Position numbers and translations under genes: made by a program. Of a stretch of DNA of 28,533 nt, positions 1 to 7,970 are shown in pieces (the first letter of the stretch is position 1; each line of letters starts with the position of its first letter). Location of the stretch: assembly GCA_039698075.1 (NCBI GenBank), contig JBDKTJ010000155.1:1-28533 (forward strand), read 5' to 3'. The notes below the pieces were generated by a model, which was not told the origin of the DNA, made no database searches, and saw only the letters and a list, made by a program, of their open reading frames with translations. The stretch is from JAJFVC01 sp039698075 (GTDB lineage Bacteria; Planctomycetota; Planctomycetia; Pirellulales; Thermoguttaceae).

Positions 1-302
1 TTCGACGATTCGCCGGGCAGCGGCGGCAAATCCACCGGCGCCGCCGGCACTTCGCCCGCCGCCAATCGTTCGGCGCTCGAATCCACCGCGTCGCCATCGC
101 TCACGGAATCAAAAAACTCCGCGGTCGGCGGCTGCTCGACCAGATCGATGCCCTCTTCCTCCAGGGCGATCAGCAAATTGTCGAGCTTGTCGGGATTAAC
201 TTCCTCGTCGGGCAGATAGTCGTTGACTTCGTCATAGGTCAAATAACCTTGCGACTTCCCCCGGGCGACCAGTTCCTGCAAATCCTTGTCGAAAAGGTCC
301 AC
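1..302 (-). CDS. rpoD: RNA polymerase primary sigma factor, N-terminal part (region 1.1), cut by window edge
   Basis: Only about the first 100 codons are present; the gene continues past base 1. The reverse-strand translation begins VDLFDKDLQELVARGKSQGY and continues LTYDEVNDYLP. This is the region 1.1 signature of primary sigma-70 factors (GK.QGYLTYDEVND.LP), the domain that keeps free sigma from binding DNA. An acidic, proline-rich linker follows, as is usual between regions 1.1 and 1.2. I chose the GTG at 302 because AAAGGAG (316-310) sits 7 nt upstream. An in-frame ATG at 329 would add nine residues and put that Shine-Dalgarno inside the gene. It lies 70 bp downstream of dnaG on the same strand, the classical dnaG-rpoD pairing, so it is probably co-transcribed. 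No core-binding region is visible in this window, but the identity is secure from region 1.1 and the neighbour. Confidence 0.9.
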   Translation of the reverse strand, partial: MDLFDKDLQELVARGKSQGYLTYDEVNDYLPDEEVNPDKLDNLLIALEEEGIDLVEQPPTAEFFDSVSDGDAVDSSAERLAAGEVPAAPVDLPPLPGESS

Positions 303-309
303 CGTACTG

Positions 310-316
310 CTCCTTT
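310..316 (-). promoter_or_regulatory. Shine-Dalgarno of rpoD
   Basis: AAAGGAG on the minus strand, 7 nt before the GTG at 302. It is one of the few strong ribosome binding sites in the window and decides the GTG start over the upstream in-frame ATG at 329. Confidence 0.7.
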
Positions 317-372
317 CGCGCGCATCCATGGCGCGTTGGGTCTGTTAACTCTTCTTTCCGGATCACGCATCC

Positions 373-2334
373 TCACCCGTCCGTGGGCTCGGAAATGCCG
401 TGCCGGTCGCGCTCTCGGCGAAGAATCTCCTCCAGCATTGCGGATTGCTGTTGGACATCCATCCCACCCTCGCGCAGCGCCACGATCTGTGCGGGACGCC
501 GCCGTTTCATCTCCTTCTCATTCCACGTCTTCATCAAATCGTCGAGCAAAACCGCCGGATCGTCCGAACTCCGACCCTTGGCTTGCCCACGCTCATCCAG
601 TTCAACCAACAAGTTCTTCAACGCCGGCTCGTCGAACTCCAACATAAGCCGGTCGAACGTCGGCTCGACGCCCTCGTCCGCCAGCCGGCAACATGTCTCA
701 AAAATCCTCCGGAACGACGCCGCGGTCCACTGCGACGCCTCGATCCGACCGCGCATTTCGACAAGACACTCGGGATGCGCAATCAATAACTCCAAAAGCT
801 CCCGCTGCCAAGGATCGATCGGACCGGCCGGCTCGTCCGCTCGGTCTTGCTGGGCGCCGTCCGCCGCTCGGGCCGCCACCGGACGCGACGCCTCGTGCCG
901 ACGCAGGGCCGTCAACCGCCGACGCAATTCCTGCTCGTCGACCCGAAACTTGCCGGCCAGCCGCTGCACGATCTTCTGCTGGCGAATCCGCCCGTCGCCG
1001 CTCGACTGCCCGTTCAATCGCGGCGACTTGGCCACGATGCCCAACAGCCGCTCGATCGCCTGCGCCACTCCGTGCACGTCCCGCTCGACGTCGATCCCGC
1101 GCGTGATCGTCTCGAACGCATGATCCAACGCGTCGACCGACTGCTCGGCCAACAATTTTGAAAACGCCTCGGCCCCGTATTGATGCAGATAGTCGCAAGG
1201 ATCGAGATCCTCGGGCAGCGTCAAAATTCGCACGTCGACCTGCTGCGCGACGAACAATTCCAACACCTCGTTGGCCCGCTTCATGCCGGCTTCGTCGCCG
1301 TCCAACACCAGCACGATGCGATCCACGTGCCGCTTCAAAATTTTGATATGCCGCTCGCCCAACGCCGTGCCCAACACCGCCACCGCGTTTTGAAACCCAT
1401 ACTGATGGGCCACGATCACGTCCGTGTAGCCCTCCATGACCAGCGCGGTTCGGGTTTTGCGAAACGTCTCGCGGGCCTGATGCAACCCGTAGAGCAAATC
1501 GCTCTTATGAAACAGCGGCGTCTCCGGCGAATTGACGTATTTGGCCGGACTGGTCGAGCCTAACTCGGGCAACACGCGACCGCCCAGCCCCACCGGCCGC
1601 CCCTGCGCGTCGCCGATCGAAAAAAGCACGCGACCCTTGAATCGATCGTACCGCGAGCCGCTCTCGGCCGCTCGGGCCAAGATTCCAATCGTCTCCAAAA
1701 CCCTCGCCCGACGCGATTGCCGCGGCCCGCCCGCTTTGCCTTCCGCCTGGTGCAAAATCCAATCGCGATCCAGCGGCGAAAACCCCAATTGAAACCGCTC
1801 GAGGCTCTCGGCCGTGATCCCTCGCTCGGTCAAATAACGTCGGGCGGCGTCGGCCTCGGGCGACTGAAGCAAACAACGATGATACTGCTTCGTGGCCCAA
1901 GCCATCGCCTGCAACAACGTGCGTTTGTCGGTCGTCGCGGCGTCCAAACCGTCTTGCGGATCGCCGGCCGGTTCGCCCGCCAAGGCGATCGCCCGCCGTT
2001 GCGGCTTCTCCAAAGGGACTCCGGCCCGTTCGGCCAGCATTTCCAAGGCCTCGCGAAACTCGACGCCCTCCATCTTCATGATGAAACTGAAGATATCGCC
2101 GCCGAGGTCGCACACCCAACACTTGAACGATTGCCGTTCGGGATTGACCTGAAGACTGGGGCGAGAATCGTCGTGCCAGGGGCACAGCCCGACGTAATTG
2201 CGGCCCTGACGGCGCAATTGAATATAGTTGCCGACGAGATCGACGATGTCGATCGCCTGCTTCACACGCTCTTTTGTATCGAAGGAGCCGCTAGACACTA
2301 CTAGCTCCCGTGTGGCTGTTGCAGCGAATTCCAT
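373..2334 (-). CDS. dnaG: DNA primase DnaG
   Basis: Synthesises RNA primers for Okazaki fragments at the replication fork. Numbering is from the ATG at 2334 (653 aa). The N-terminal CHC2 zinc ribbon has ligands C51, H54, C72 and C75. The catalytic core carries the TOPRIM residues E301 (MEGYTDV) and D345/D347 (LVLDGDEAG); the 44-residue spacing matches E. coli E265/D309/D311. The C-terminal ~200 residues are divergent, as expected for the DnaB-binding domain. The start is uncertain. The GTG at 2298 would give a 641-aa protein beginning VSSGSFDTKERVKQ, has GGGAG 6 nt upstream, and fits the usual distance to the zinc domain; the ATG at 2334 has only a weak upstream match. It is first in a dnaG-rpoD unit under the promoter at 2415-2443. 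Family assignment is certain. Confidence 0.97.
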   Translation of the reverse strand: MEFAATATRELVVSSGSFDTKERVKQAIDIVDLVGNYIQLRRQGRNYVGLCPWHDDSRPSLQVNPERQSFKCWVCDLGGDIFSFIMKMEGVEFREALEMLAERAGVPLEKPQRRAIALAGEPAGDPQDGLDAATTDKRTLLQAMAWATKQYHRCLLQSPEADAARRYLTERGITAESLERFQLGFSPLDRDWILHQAEGKAGGPRQSRRARVLETIGILARAAESGSRYDRFKGRVLFSIGDAQGRPVGLGGRVLPELGSTSPAKYVNSPETPLFHKSDLLYGLHQARETFRKTRTALVMEGYTDVIVAHQYGFQNAVAVLGTALGERHIKILKRHVDRIVLVLDGDEAGMKRANEVLELFVAQQVDVRILTLPEDLDPCDYLHQYGAEAFSKLLAEQSVDALDHAFETITRGIDVERDVHGVAQAIERLLGIVAKSPRLNGQSSGDGRIRQQKIVQRLAGKFRVDEQELRRRLTALRRHEASRPVAARAADGAQQDRADEPAGPIDPWQRELLELLIAHPECLVEMRGRIEASQWTAASFRRIFETCCRLADEGVEPTFDRLMLEFDEPALKNLLVELDERGQAKGRSSDDPAVLLDDLMKTWNEKEMKRRRPAQIVALREGGMDVQQQSAMLEEILRRERDRHGISEPTDG

Positions 2335-2414
2335 TTCGCGTTCCCGTCGCCACGTGCGACAAATCCATTCGTCGTGCTGGGCTTAAAACGCCAATGTCCC
2401 AGCCAGCGGAGCTG

Positions 2415-2443
2415 ATTATATCCCGACCACGGAAATCGGTCAA
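2415..2443 (-). promoter_or_regulatory. Sigma-70 promoter for dnaG-rpoD
   Basis: On the minus strand TTGACC (2443-2438) and TATAAT (2420-2415) are separated by exactly 17 nt. This is the closest match to the sigma-70 consensus in the window. It would start RNA near 2408, about 75 nt before the ATG of dnaG and about 110 nt before the alternative GTG start. Confidence 0.75.
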
Positions 2444-2744
2444 TCTCGCGAAAACCCATCGCCCGGCGCGTCGGACGTCCGACGATGCCAGCAATGCCAG
2501 CATCCCCGTCCCGCCACGTCAACCGTGGGCGAAAAATGACCACCGATAGGCGACTTTTTCGCAATAGCCCGCGTTTTCTGCGGAACGGACGCCTTGCCGG
2601 CCGAATCAAGAGATAAGCGGCCTCGGCCAATTTGCAACCAGCAAACCAACCGACACCGCCATGTGAACGCCAAGGGTCAACGGCGATGCCGCCAGAGGGG
2701 CACGGCGGCAAACCGTGGACGTTTTTTTCGGGAGACGGACGCCA

Positions 2745-2781
2745 GTTCCAATGCATGGCCGACACGACCTTGAATTGGAAC
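2745..2781. promoter_or_regulatory. Perfect inverted repeat upstream of the response regulator
   Basis: GTTCCAAT and ATTGGAAC are exact reverse complements separated by 21 nt. Centre-to-centre spacing is 29 bp, near three helical turns. That suits a dimeric regulator contacting one face of the DNA, perhaps the NarL-type protein encoded downstream. No T-run follows, so a terminator is unlikely. The regulatory role is inference. Confidence 0.3.
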
Positions 2782-2900
2782 CCGCGGCCGTCGCCCCAAG
2801 GGCAGTTTCGTGATTCCGCGTCGTCGCCGGCCACTGGGCCGACCGGCATCCGGCGACGCGCGTGCTCCTGGATCACGCCATTTCGCCAGGAGACGATTCC

Positions 2901-3557
2901 ATGTCCGTCGATAACGCCACTGTCTACGTCGTGGACGACGATCCCGATCTGCGCGAATCGTTGGCCATGATGATCCGAAGCCTCGGCTTGAACGTCGAGA
3001 GCTACGCCTCGGCCGAGGCCTTCTTGGACGCCTATCAGGATTCGTCCGACCTGCCCAAATGCATGGTCCTCGACATCCGTATGCCGGGCCTCAGCGGATT
3101 GGGGCTCCAGCAAATGCTTGCCGCCGAAGGCCGGGCCATGCCGACCATCATGATCTCCGGCTGTGCCGACATCCCGATGGCCGTCAACGCCATGCGGCTC
3201 GGCGCGATCGACTTCCTCGAAAAACCCGTCAGCGGCCAAACCCTCACCGCCCGCATCCGCGAGGCCATCGACAGTTGCGTCCGCCATCAACGCGAGGCCG
3301 GCCGCAAAGCCGAATTGACCAAACACATCGAGCGGCTCTCCTCGCGCCAACGCGAAGTGCTCGACCTGCTGGTCCTCGGCGAACGCTCGAAACAGATCGC
3401 CCGCCAGTTGGGCATCGGCGAAAAAACCGTCGCCAAGCATCGCGCCAGCGTGCTCGAAAAAATGCAAGTCGACAACGTCGTCGAATTGGTCCGGCTGTTC
3501 ACCGACACAGGCGCCGCCTATCCGCGCCACGAGTCCTCGCTGGCCCAGTGCAACTGA
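2901..3557 (+). CDS. FixJ/NarL-family two-component response regulator
   Basis: Cytoplasmic DNA-binding response regulator of 218 aa. The N-terminal receiver domain (1-~125) has the acidic pocket D12-D14, the phospho-acceptor D58 in MVLDIRMPG, and the signature ISGCADIPMAV...AIDFLEKPV with the conserved lysine, all typical of the FixJ branch. The C-terminal ~65 residues form a LuxR/NarL helix-turn-helix beginning LSSRQREVLDLL and containing IGEKTVAKHRASVL. I chose ATG 2901 because AGGAG (2888-2892) is 8 nt upstream and the receiver starts within eight residues; a longer frame from 2862 has no such site. No histidine kinase is adjacent, so the partner is unknown. The next gene has its own promoter, so it need not be a target. 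Confidence 0.9.
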   Translation: MSVDNATVYVVDDDPDLRESLAMMIRSLGLNVESYASAEAFLDAYQDSSDLPKCMVLDIRMPGLSGLGLQQMLAAEGRAMPTIMISGCADIPMAVNAMRLGAIDFLEKPVSGQTLTARIREAIDSCVRHQREAGRKAELTKHIERLSSRQREVLDLLVLGERSKQIARQLGIGEKTVAKHRASVLEKMQVDNVVELVRLFTDTGAAYPRHESSLAQCN

Positions 3558-3600
3558 GACCGCCCGACTCGCCATATTCCCAGAAAAAACCGCGGGCAGC

Positions 3601-3630
3601 TTGACTCGCGTCGGCCCACCGTGCGATAAT
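3601..3630 (+). promoter_or_regulatory. Sigma-70 promoter for the heparinase-like gene
   Basis: TTGACT (3601-3606) and GATAAT (3625-3630) with an 18-nt spacer. RNA would start near 3637, giving a leader of about 120 nt that contains the hairpin at 3662-3698. Confidence 0.65.
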
Positions 3631-3661
3631 GGCATTCGCACGTGTTTTTCCGGTCTGCGAC

Positions 3662-3698
3662 GGCAGGAAGGCACGCCACGCCGAAGGCCTTTCCTGCC
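3662..3698 (+). promoter_or_regulatory. Hairpin in the 5' leader of the heparinase-like gene
   Basis: GGCAGGAAGGC (3662-3672) pairs with GCCTTTCCTGCC (3687-3698), 11 base pairs with one bulged T, around a 14-nt loop. It lies between the promoter and the start codon and is not followed by a U-run. It could affect leader stability or translation. No known riboswitch class is recognised. Confidence 0.4.
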
Positions 3699-3758
3699 CG
3701 TGACCGACTTCCTTGGCCCGCCCCTCCCATCCCCCCTCAGCGCCTTGCGAGTCTTCCC

Positions 3759-5690
3759 ATGCCAAAAAACTTCGGATGCAGTGTTTTGTTGGTTGGTCTG
3801 ATCGTGGCGTCCGCGACGGCTCAAACGCCTGGCCCAACGGCCAAGTCGTCCCTCCGTCGCATGCCGGACGCGGCCAGCGTTCGCCGCTGGGCGGAGATGT
3901 TGCCCGAGCGTCCTCGCGGCGTCGGTCCGACCATCGACGATCGTCAGGCGTGGCAATCGCTCGCCGGAAGCGTCCTGGCTCGATCGACCGTCAAAGACGC
4001 CGAAAAACTGCTTTCCAGACCAACGCCGAAAGTGACCGACGAGTTGTACCTCGTTTTTTCACGGACCGGCAACCGAAGTCAATGTGAGGCCGTGCAGAGC
4101 CGCCAAATTTCGCGTTTCAACCAGCTCGTTCTGGCCGAATGTTTGGAGAATCGCGGGCGGTTTTTGGACGCCATCGACGAGATCGCTCAAGAGATCTGCC
4201 ACGACAAATCGTGGACCCATCCGTCGTACGATCGAGACCTTGCAATTTTTCACGGCACGACCCAAAGCATCGACTTGCGGGTCGCCAGCCTCTCGTGGAA
4301 CCTGGCCACGGCGATCTACTGGCTCGGCGACCGACTCCGTCCCGAAACGAAAAAACTGATGCAGTCCGAACTGCAACGGCGGACGTTCCAACCGATGACC
4401 GATTGGCTGGCCACCGGAAAACCTGCCATGTGGTGGGTGACCGGCAAAAACAACTGGAATGCGGTTTGCCTGGCCGGAGTGACCGGGGCGGCGCTGGCCT
4501 GCGTCGAATCGCGCCAACAGCGCGCCAAGTTCGCCGCGGCCGCCGAACAGTACATTCAATACTATCTCGACGGATTTACTCCCGACGGCTATTGTTCCGA
4601 AGGCCTGGGCTATTGGAACTACGGCTTCGGAAACTACCTGATGCTCGCCGAAACGCTCCGGCAGGCCAGCGGCGGCCGCGTGGATCTGATGCTCCGGCCG
4701 AGCGTGGTCAAAATCGCCGAGTATGTCCGCAAACTCGAAATCCTTCCCGGCGTCTATCCCGCGTTCGCCGACTGCGGGTTTGACAGCCGGCCAGACGTAC
4801 AACTCACGGCCTTTGTGAGCCGCCGAATGCGATGGGGCCTGGAAGACGTCGAATCGCAAGCGCTCGGCCCCAAAGGACGATTGCCCTCGCTGTTCCGCGG
4901 CGGCGTTTTTTGTTTCCCCAACTCGGCCACCGCGACGCCGCCGGTCCAGGCCGAGCATCGACCGCCGCGGCCGCACGATTGGTTCCCCGACGCCCAGGTG
5001 CTGATCTGCCGTCCGAATCCGACGGACTCCGCCCCAAACCCCATCGGCGCGGCCATGAAAGGCGGCCACAACGGCGAACAACACAACCACAACGACGTCG
5101 GATCTTACATGGTCGTCGTCGGCAAATCCAAGCCGCTGGTCGATCCGGGCAACGAGATTTACACGCGACGCACGTTCAGTTCGCACCGTTACGAAAGCAA
5201 CGTGCTAAACTCGTTCGGCCACGCCGTGCCGATCGTGGCCGGACGTCTCCAAAAGACCGGCAAAAAAGCCGCGGCGCGGGTCGTCCGCGTCGATTTGGAC
5301 GACGCAAGCGACGTGTTGGTCCTCGACCTTTCGGCCGCCTATTCCGTCCCGTCGCTGCAAAAGTTGACGCGAACGTTTCAGTACTCCCGAGGCGACCAGC
5401 CGGGCTTGATGGTTCAGGATCTCGTGCAATTCGAACAGCCGCAAGCGTTCGGCACGGCCTTGATCACGTTCGACGCGTGGAAACAACTCGACGCGAATCA
5501 CCTTCGCATCGGCGAGGGCAAGGGCGCCGTGACGGTCGAAATCTCCGTCGAGGGCGGCCCCTTCAAAATCAAGGCCGAGGAAATCCACGAGCAACTGCCC
5601 AAAGACCGCGTGCCCACCCGCATCGGCATCGACATGGCCAAGCCGGTGTCGCAAGCGACCATCACCGTCCGCATCCGGCCGGCGACGTGA
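3759..5690 (+). CDS. Secreted heparinase II/III-family protein (putative polysaccharide lyase)
   Basis: 643 aa. The N-terminus is a short lysine tail, a hydrophobic stretch (CSVLLVGLIVASA) and a likely cleavage site near ATAQ, so it is probably exported. Residues about 60-400 look like the alpha/alpha-toroid of alginate- and heparin-type lyases, including GLGYWNYGFGNYLM. The C-terminal beta-sandwich carries the family hallmark HNHNDVGS (H442-N443-H444-N445-D446), the Heparinase II/III-like motif near the metal and catalytic site. It should cleave uronic-acid-containing polysaccharides by beta-elimination; the exact substrate cannot be read from sequence. A longer frame from 3642 is open, but ATG 3759 places the signal peptide at the N-terminus and lies downstream of the promoter at 3601-3630. 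It is monocistronic. Planctomycetes commonly degrade algal polysaccharides. Confidence 0.85.
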   Translation: MPKNFGCSVLLVGLIVASATAQTPGPTAKSSLRRMPDAASVRRWAEMLPERPRGVGPTIDDRQAWQSLAGSVLARSTVKDAEKLLSRPTPKVTDELYLVFSRTGNRSQCEAVQSRQISRFNQLVLAECLENRGRFLDAIDEIAQEICHDKSWTHPSYDRDLAIFHGTTQSIDLRVASLSWNLATAIYWLGDRLRPETKKLMQSELQRRTFQPMTDWLATGKPAMWWVTGKNNWNAVCLAGVTGAALACVESRQQRAKFAAAAEQYIQYYLDGFTPDGYCSEGLGYWNYGFGNYLMLAETLRQASGGRVDLMLRPSVVKIAEYVRKLEILPGVYPAFADCGFDSRPDVQLTAFVSRRMRWGLEDVESQALGPKGRLPSLFRGGVFCFPNSATATPPVQAEHRPPRPHDWFPDAQVLICRPNPTDSAPNPIGAAMKGGHNGEQHNHNDVGSYMVVVGKSKPLVDPGNEIYTRRTFSSHRYESNVLNSFGHAVPIVAGRLQKTGKKAAARVVRVDLDDASDVLVLDLSAAYSVPSLQKLTRTFQYSRGDQPGLMVQDLVQFEQPQAFGTALITFDAWKQLDANHLRIGEGKGAVTVEISVEGGPFKIKAEEIHEQLPKDRVPTRIGIDMAKPVSQATITVRIRPAT

Positions 5691-5758
5691 CGACCGTGTT
5701 TTTCGCAGTTTGACCGCAAATTCGGCCGTTGAAACGCGCCGCGATCGCGCCCGGCGGC

Positions 5759-5788
5759 TTGCCACCGCCGTTCCCTGTGATGTATGAT
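5759..5788 (+). promoter_or_regulatory. Putative sigma-70 promoter for the lut operon
   Basis: TTGCCA (5759-5764) and TATGAT (5783-5788), 18-nt spacer, about 120 nt before the lutA start. It is the best promoter candidate in the 221-bp gap. Confidence 0.5.
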
Positions 5789-5911
5789 AGGGGTCTTTGG
5801 GACCTGGCTCATCACGTCGGCCGCCTCGATCGCTCACCACCGTGAACCCATCGGACGGGTCGTTTTGGGAACGGGCCCCAGTTCCCCCCAAATGATCGTC
5901 AGGTTCCGCCG

Positions 5912-6688
5912 ATGAGTCAACCCACTGCCAGCGTCGCGCCGCGTCAGGATGATCCGCCCTATCAGCCGGGCGATCCCGTGGCGCTGTTCATTCCCTGCTA
6001 CATCGACCAGTTTTATCCGAAGATCGCCCAGGCCACGGCCGACCTGCTGAAACGCTACGGTGTGCCGATCGTCTATCCGTCCGAACAAACCTGCTGCGGC
6101 CAGCCGGCGTTCAACTCGGGCTATTGGGACGAGGCCCGCCGCGTGATCCGCCATTTCTGCGACGTGTTCGAGCCGCACCGATGGATCGTCTGCCCGTCCG
6201 GCTCGTGCACGGCGATGTGCCGGGTGTTTTTCGGCCACGCCGATCCCGACCCGCGCATCGTCGGCATCGGACGCCGCGTGTTCGAGCTGACCGAGTTCCT
6301 GCACGACATCCTCGGCGTCACCGACACCGGGGCCACGTTCCCGCACAAAGTCACGATGCACATCGGTTGCCACTGCCGCCGCGAGTTGGGCGTGGTCGAG
6401 CAACCGATGCGTTTGCTGAAGAGCGTCCAAAAGCTCACCTATTGCGAGCTGCCCGACATGACCGACTGCTGCGGATTCGGCGGCACGTTCAGCGTCAAAA
6501 TGCCCGGCACCTCGCTGTCGATGGGCAACACCAAAGTCCAAAACATTCTGCGCAGCGGGGCCGACGTGGTCGTCAGCAACGACATCAGTTGCTTGATGCA
6601 CGTCGGCGGCATCATGCAGCGAAAACCCGAAGCCCAACACATCCGGCCCATGCACATCGCCGAGGTGCTGGTCGCCGGCTGGAACTGA
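5912..6688 (+). CDS. lutA: LutA-type (Fe-S)-binding protein of L-lactate oxidation
   Basis: 258 aa, with two copies of the CCG cysteine-rich domain found in LutA/YkgE, GlpC and heterodisulfide reductase subunits. The first copy has C29, C61-C62 (CCGQPAFNSG) and C94/C99. The second has C152/C154, C185-C186 (CCGFGGTFSVK) and C226. LutA works with LutB and LutC as a cytoplasmic iron-sulfur complex oxidising lactate to pyruvate. It is first in a run of five same-strand genes, 10 bp upstream of the alcohol dehydrogenase. The N-terminal ~20 residues are a non-conserved extension. The length is near the usual 240-250 aa and the key cysteines are intact. Confidence 0.92.
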   Translation: MSQPTASVAPRQDDPPYQPGDPVALFIPCYIDQFYPKIAQATADLLKRYGVPIVYPSEQTCCGQPAFNSGYWDEARRVIRHFCDVFEPHRWIVCPSGSCTAMCRVFFGHADPDPRIVGIGRRVFELTEFLHDILGVTDTGATFPHKVTMHIGCHCRRELGVVEQPMRLLKSVQKLTYCELPDMTDCCGFGGTFSVKMPGTSLSMGNTKVQNILRSGADVVVSNDISCLMHVGGIMQRKPEAQHIRPMHIAEVLVAGWN

Positions 6689-6698
6689 TCGCCCGCCC

Positions 6699-7856
6699 AT
6701 GTTCAACTTCACCTACCACAACCCGACCGAAATCGTCTTCGGCCGCGACTCGATCGCCCGGCTCTCGGCCCTGCTGCCCGCCGGCGTCCGGGTCATGATC
6801 ACTTACGGCGGCGGCTCGATCCGTCGCAACGGCGTCTACGACCAGGTCCGCGACGCCCTGCAAGGCTGGCCGCTGGTCGAGTTCGGCGGCATCGAACCGA
6901 ATCCCCGCTACGAAACCTGCATGAAGGCGGTCGAGCAGGTCCGGGCCCAAAACGTCCAATTTCTGCTGGCCGTCGGCGGCGGATCCGTGTTGGACGGCAC
7001 GAAGTTTATCGCCGCGGCGTCCGTTTTTTCGCGCGGCGACCCCTGGGCCATGTTTTCCGACTGGTCGTTGGTGCCCGCCTGTCCGCTGCCGGTTGGATGC
7101 GTGTTGACCTTGCCGGCGACCGGGTCCGAGTCGAACGGCGGCGCGGTCCTCTCACGCGAGTCGACCCACGAAAAACTGTTTTTCACCGTCCCACAGTCGT
7201 TTCCTCGCTTTGCGATCCTCGATCCCGAAGCGACCTACTCGCTGCCGCCCCGTCAAACGGCCAACGGCATCGTCGATGCGTTCATCCACACGACCGAACA
7301 GTATTTGACCTACCCGGTCGACGCGCCGCTGCAAGATCGCCAGGCCGAGGCAATCCTGTTGACGCTGCTGGAAGAGGGCCCCAAGGCGCTTTGCAGCCCG
7401 AAGGACTACGCGGTCCGGGCCAATCTGATGTGGTGCGCCACGCAAGCCCTCAACGGTCTGATCGGCTGCGGCGTCCCGCAAGATTGGGCCACGCACATGA
7501 TCGGGCACGAGTTGACCGCCCTGTACGGCATCGACCACGGCCAATCGCTGGCGATCGTGTTGCCCGGCGTGCTGCGGCACGAAAAAGCCCGCAAGCGAGC
7601 CAAGCTGCTCCGAATGGCCGAGCGCGTGTGGCAACTCCGCGACGGCGAGGAAGACGCCCGCATCGAACAAGCGATCGACCGGACCGAGCGTTTTTTCCAG
7701 TCGCTGGGCGTCGCCACTCGATTGTCCGACTATCAGATTCCGCCAGACGCCGCCCAAACGGTCGCCCAACGGCTGGCCGATCGCGGCATGAAACTCGGCG
7801 AACACGGCGATCTCGGCCCCGAAGCGGTTCGAGCGGTTTTGGAGTCCCGACAATAA
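6699..7856 (+). CDS. Iron-containing alcohol dehydrogenase, YqhD/BdhA type
   Basis: NAD(P)-dependent aldehyde/alcohol oxidoreductase of 385 aa, cytoplasmic. Glycine-rich cofactor motifs lie at 37-40 (GGGS) and 93-100 (GGGSVLDG). The metal ligands fall at D193, H197, H266 and H280, each one less than the numbering I recall for E. coli YqhD, and H270 matches the catalytic-site histidine of the family. The fold runs uninterrupted from a Rossmann N-half to a helical C-half. It is embedded between lutA and lutB, so it probably feeds the pathway, for example by interconverting an aldehyde and an alcohol whose acid or hydroxyacid is handled by LutABC. The substrate is inference. Its last codons (LESRQ and stop) lie in a 20-bp sequence repeated 79 bp downstream. 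Confidence 0.92.
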   Translation: MFNFTYHNPTEIVFGRDSIARLSALLPAGVRVMITYGGGSIRRNGVYDQVRDALQGWPLVEFGGIEPNPRYETCMKAVEQVRAQNVQFLLAVGGGSVLDGTKFIAAASVFSRGDPWAMFSDWSLVPACPLPVGCVLTLPATGSESNGGAVLSRESTHEKLFFTVPQSFPRFAILDPEATYSLPPRQTANGIVDAFIHTTEQYLTYPVDAPLQDRQAEAILLTLLEEGPKALCSPKDYAVRANLMWCATQALNGLIGCGVPQDWATHMIGHELTALYGIDHGQSLAIVLPGVLRHEKARKRAKLLRMAERVWQLRDGEEDARIEQAIDRTERFFQSLGVATRLSDYQIPPDAAQTVAQRLADRGMKLGEHGDLGPEAVRAVLESRQ

Positions 7857-7936
7857 ACACATTTTCTTTCAACACGAACCACGACGACCTCGGCTCCAAA
7901 ACGTTTTGAATACGGGTTTGGAGTCCCGACAGTAAA
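7838..7936 (+). repeat. 20-bp direct repeat spanning the alcohol dehydrogenase stop codon
   Basis: TTTGGAGTCCCGACAATAAA (7838-7857) recurs as TTTGGAGTCCCGACAGTAAA (7917-7936), 19 of 20 identical. The first copy encodes the last residues and stop of the dehydrogenase. The second lies in the 114-bp gap before lutB. This suggests a partial duplication or a small dispersed repeat that has captured the gene end. Confidence 0.7.
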
Positions 7937-7970
7937 AATCGTCCACTTTTTCAACCTCGGTTGTCCTCTG

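Larger units (their letters stand above)
2335..2900. other. Divergent intergenic region, dnaG / response regulator
   Basis: 566 bp with no convincing gene. Open frames crossing it on both strands lack recognisable protein features and overlap the flanking genes. It holds the dnaG promoter and two perfect 8-bp inverted repeats: GCGAAAAA (2530-2537) with TTTTTCGC (2556-2563), and GTTCCAAT (2745-2752) with ATTGGAAC (2774-2781). The second pair is about 120 bp upstream of the response regulator start and could be an operator. No clear sigma-70 promoter reads toward the response regulator. Confidence 0.6.

Noticed and set aside
2301..3956. 551-codon open frame on the minus strand
   Set aside because: It lies opposite the response regulator, whose receiver and helix-turn-helix motifs are unmistakable. 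The frame has no recognisable motif and overlaps the dnaG start; high GC content creates such shadows.
4059..5186. 375-codon minus-strand frame
   Set aside because: Antisense shadow of the heparinase-like gene; no domain features.
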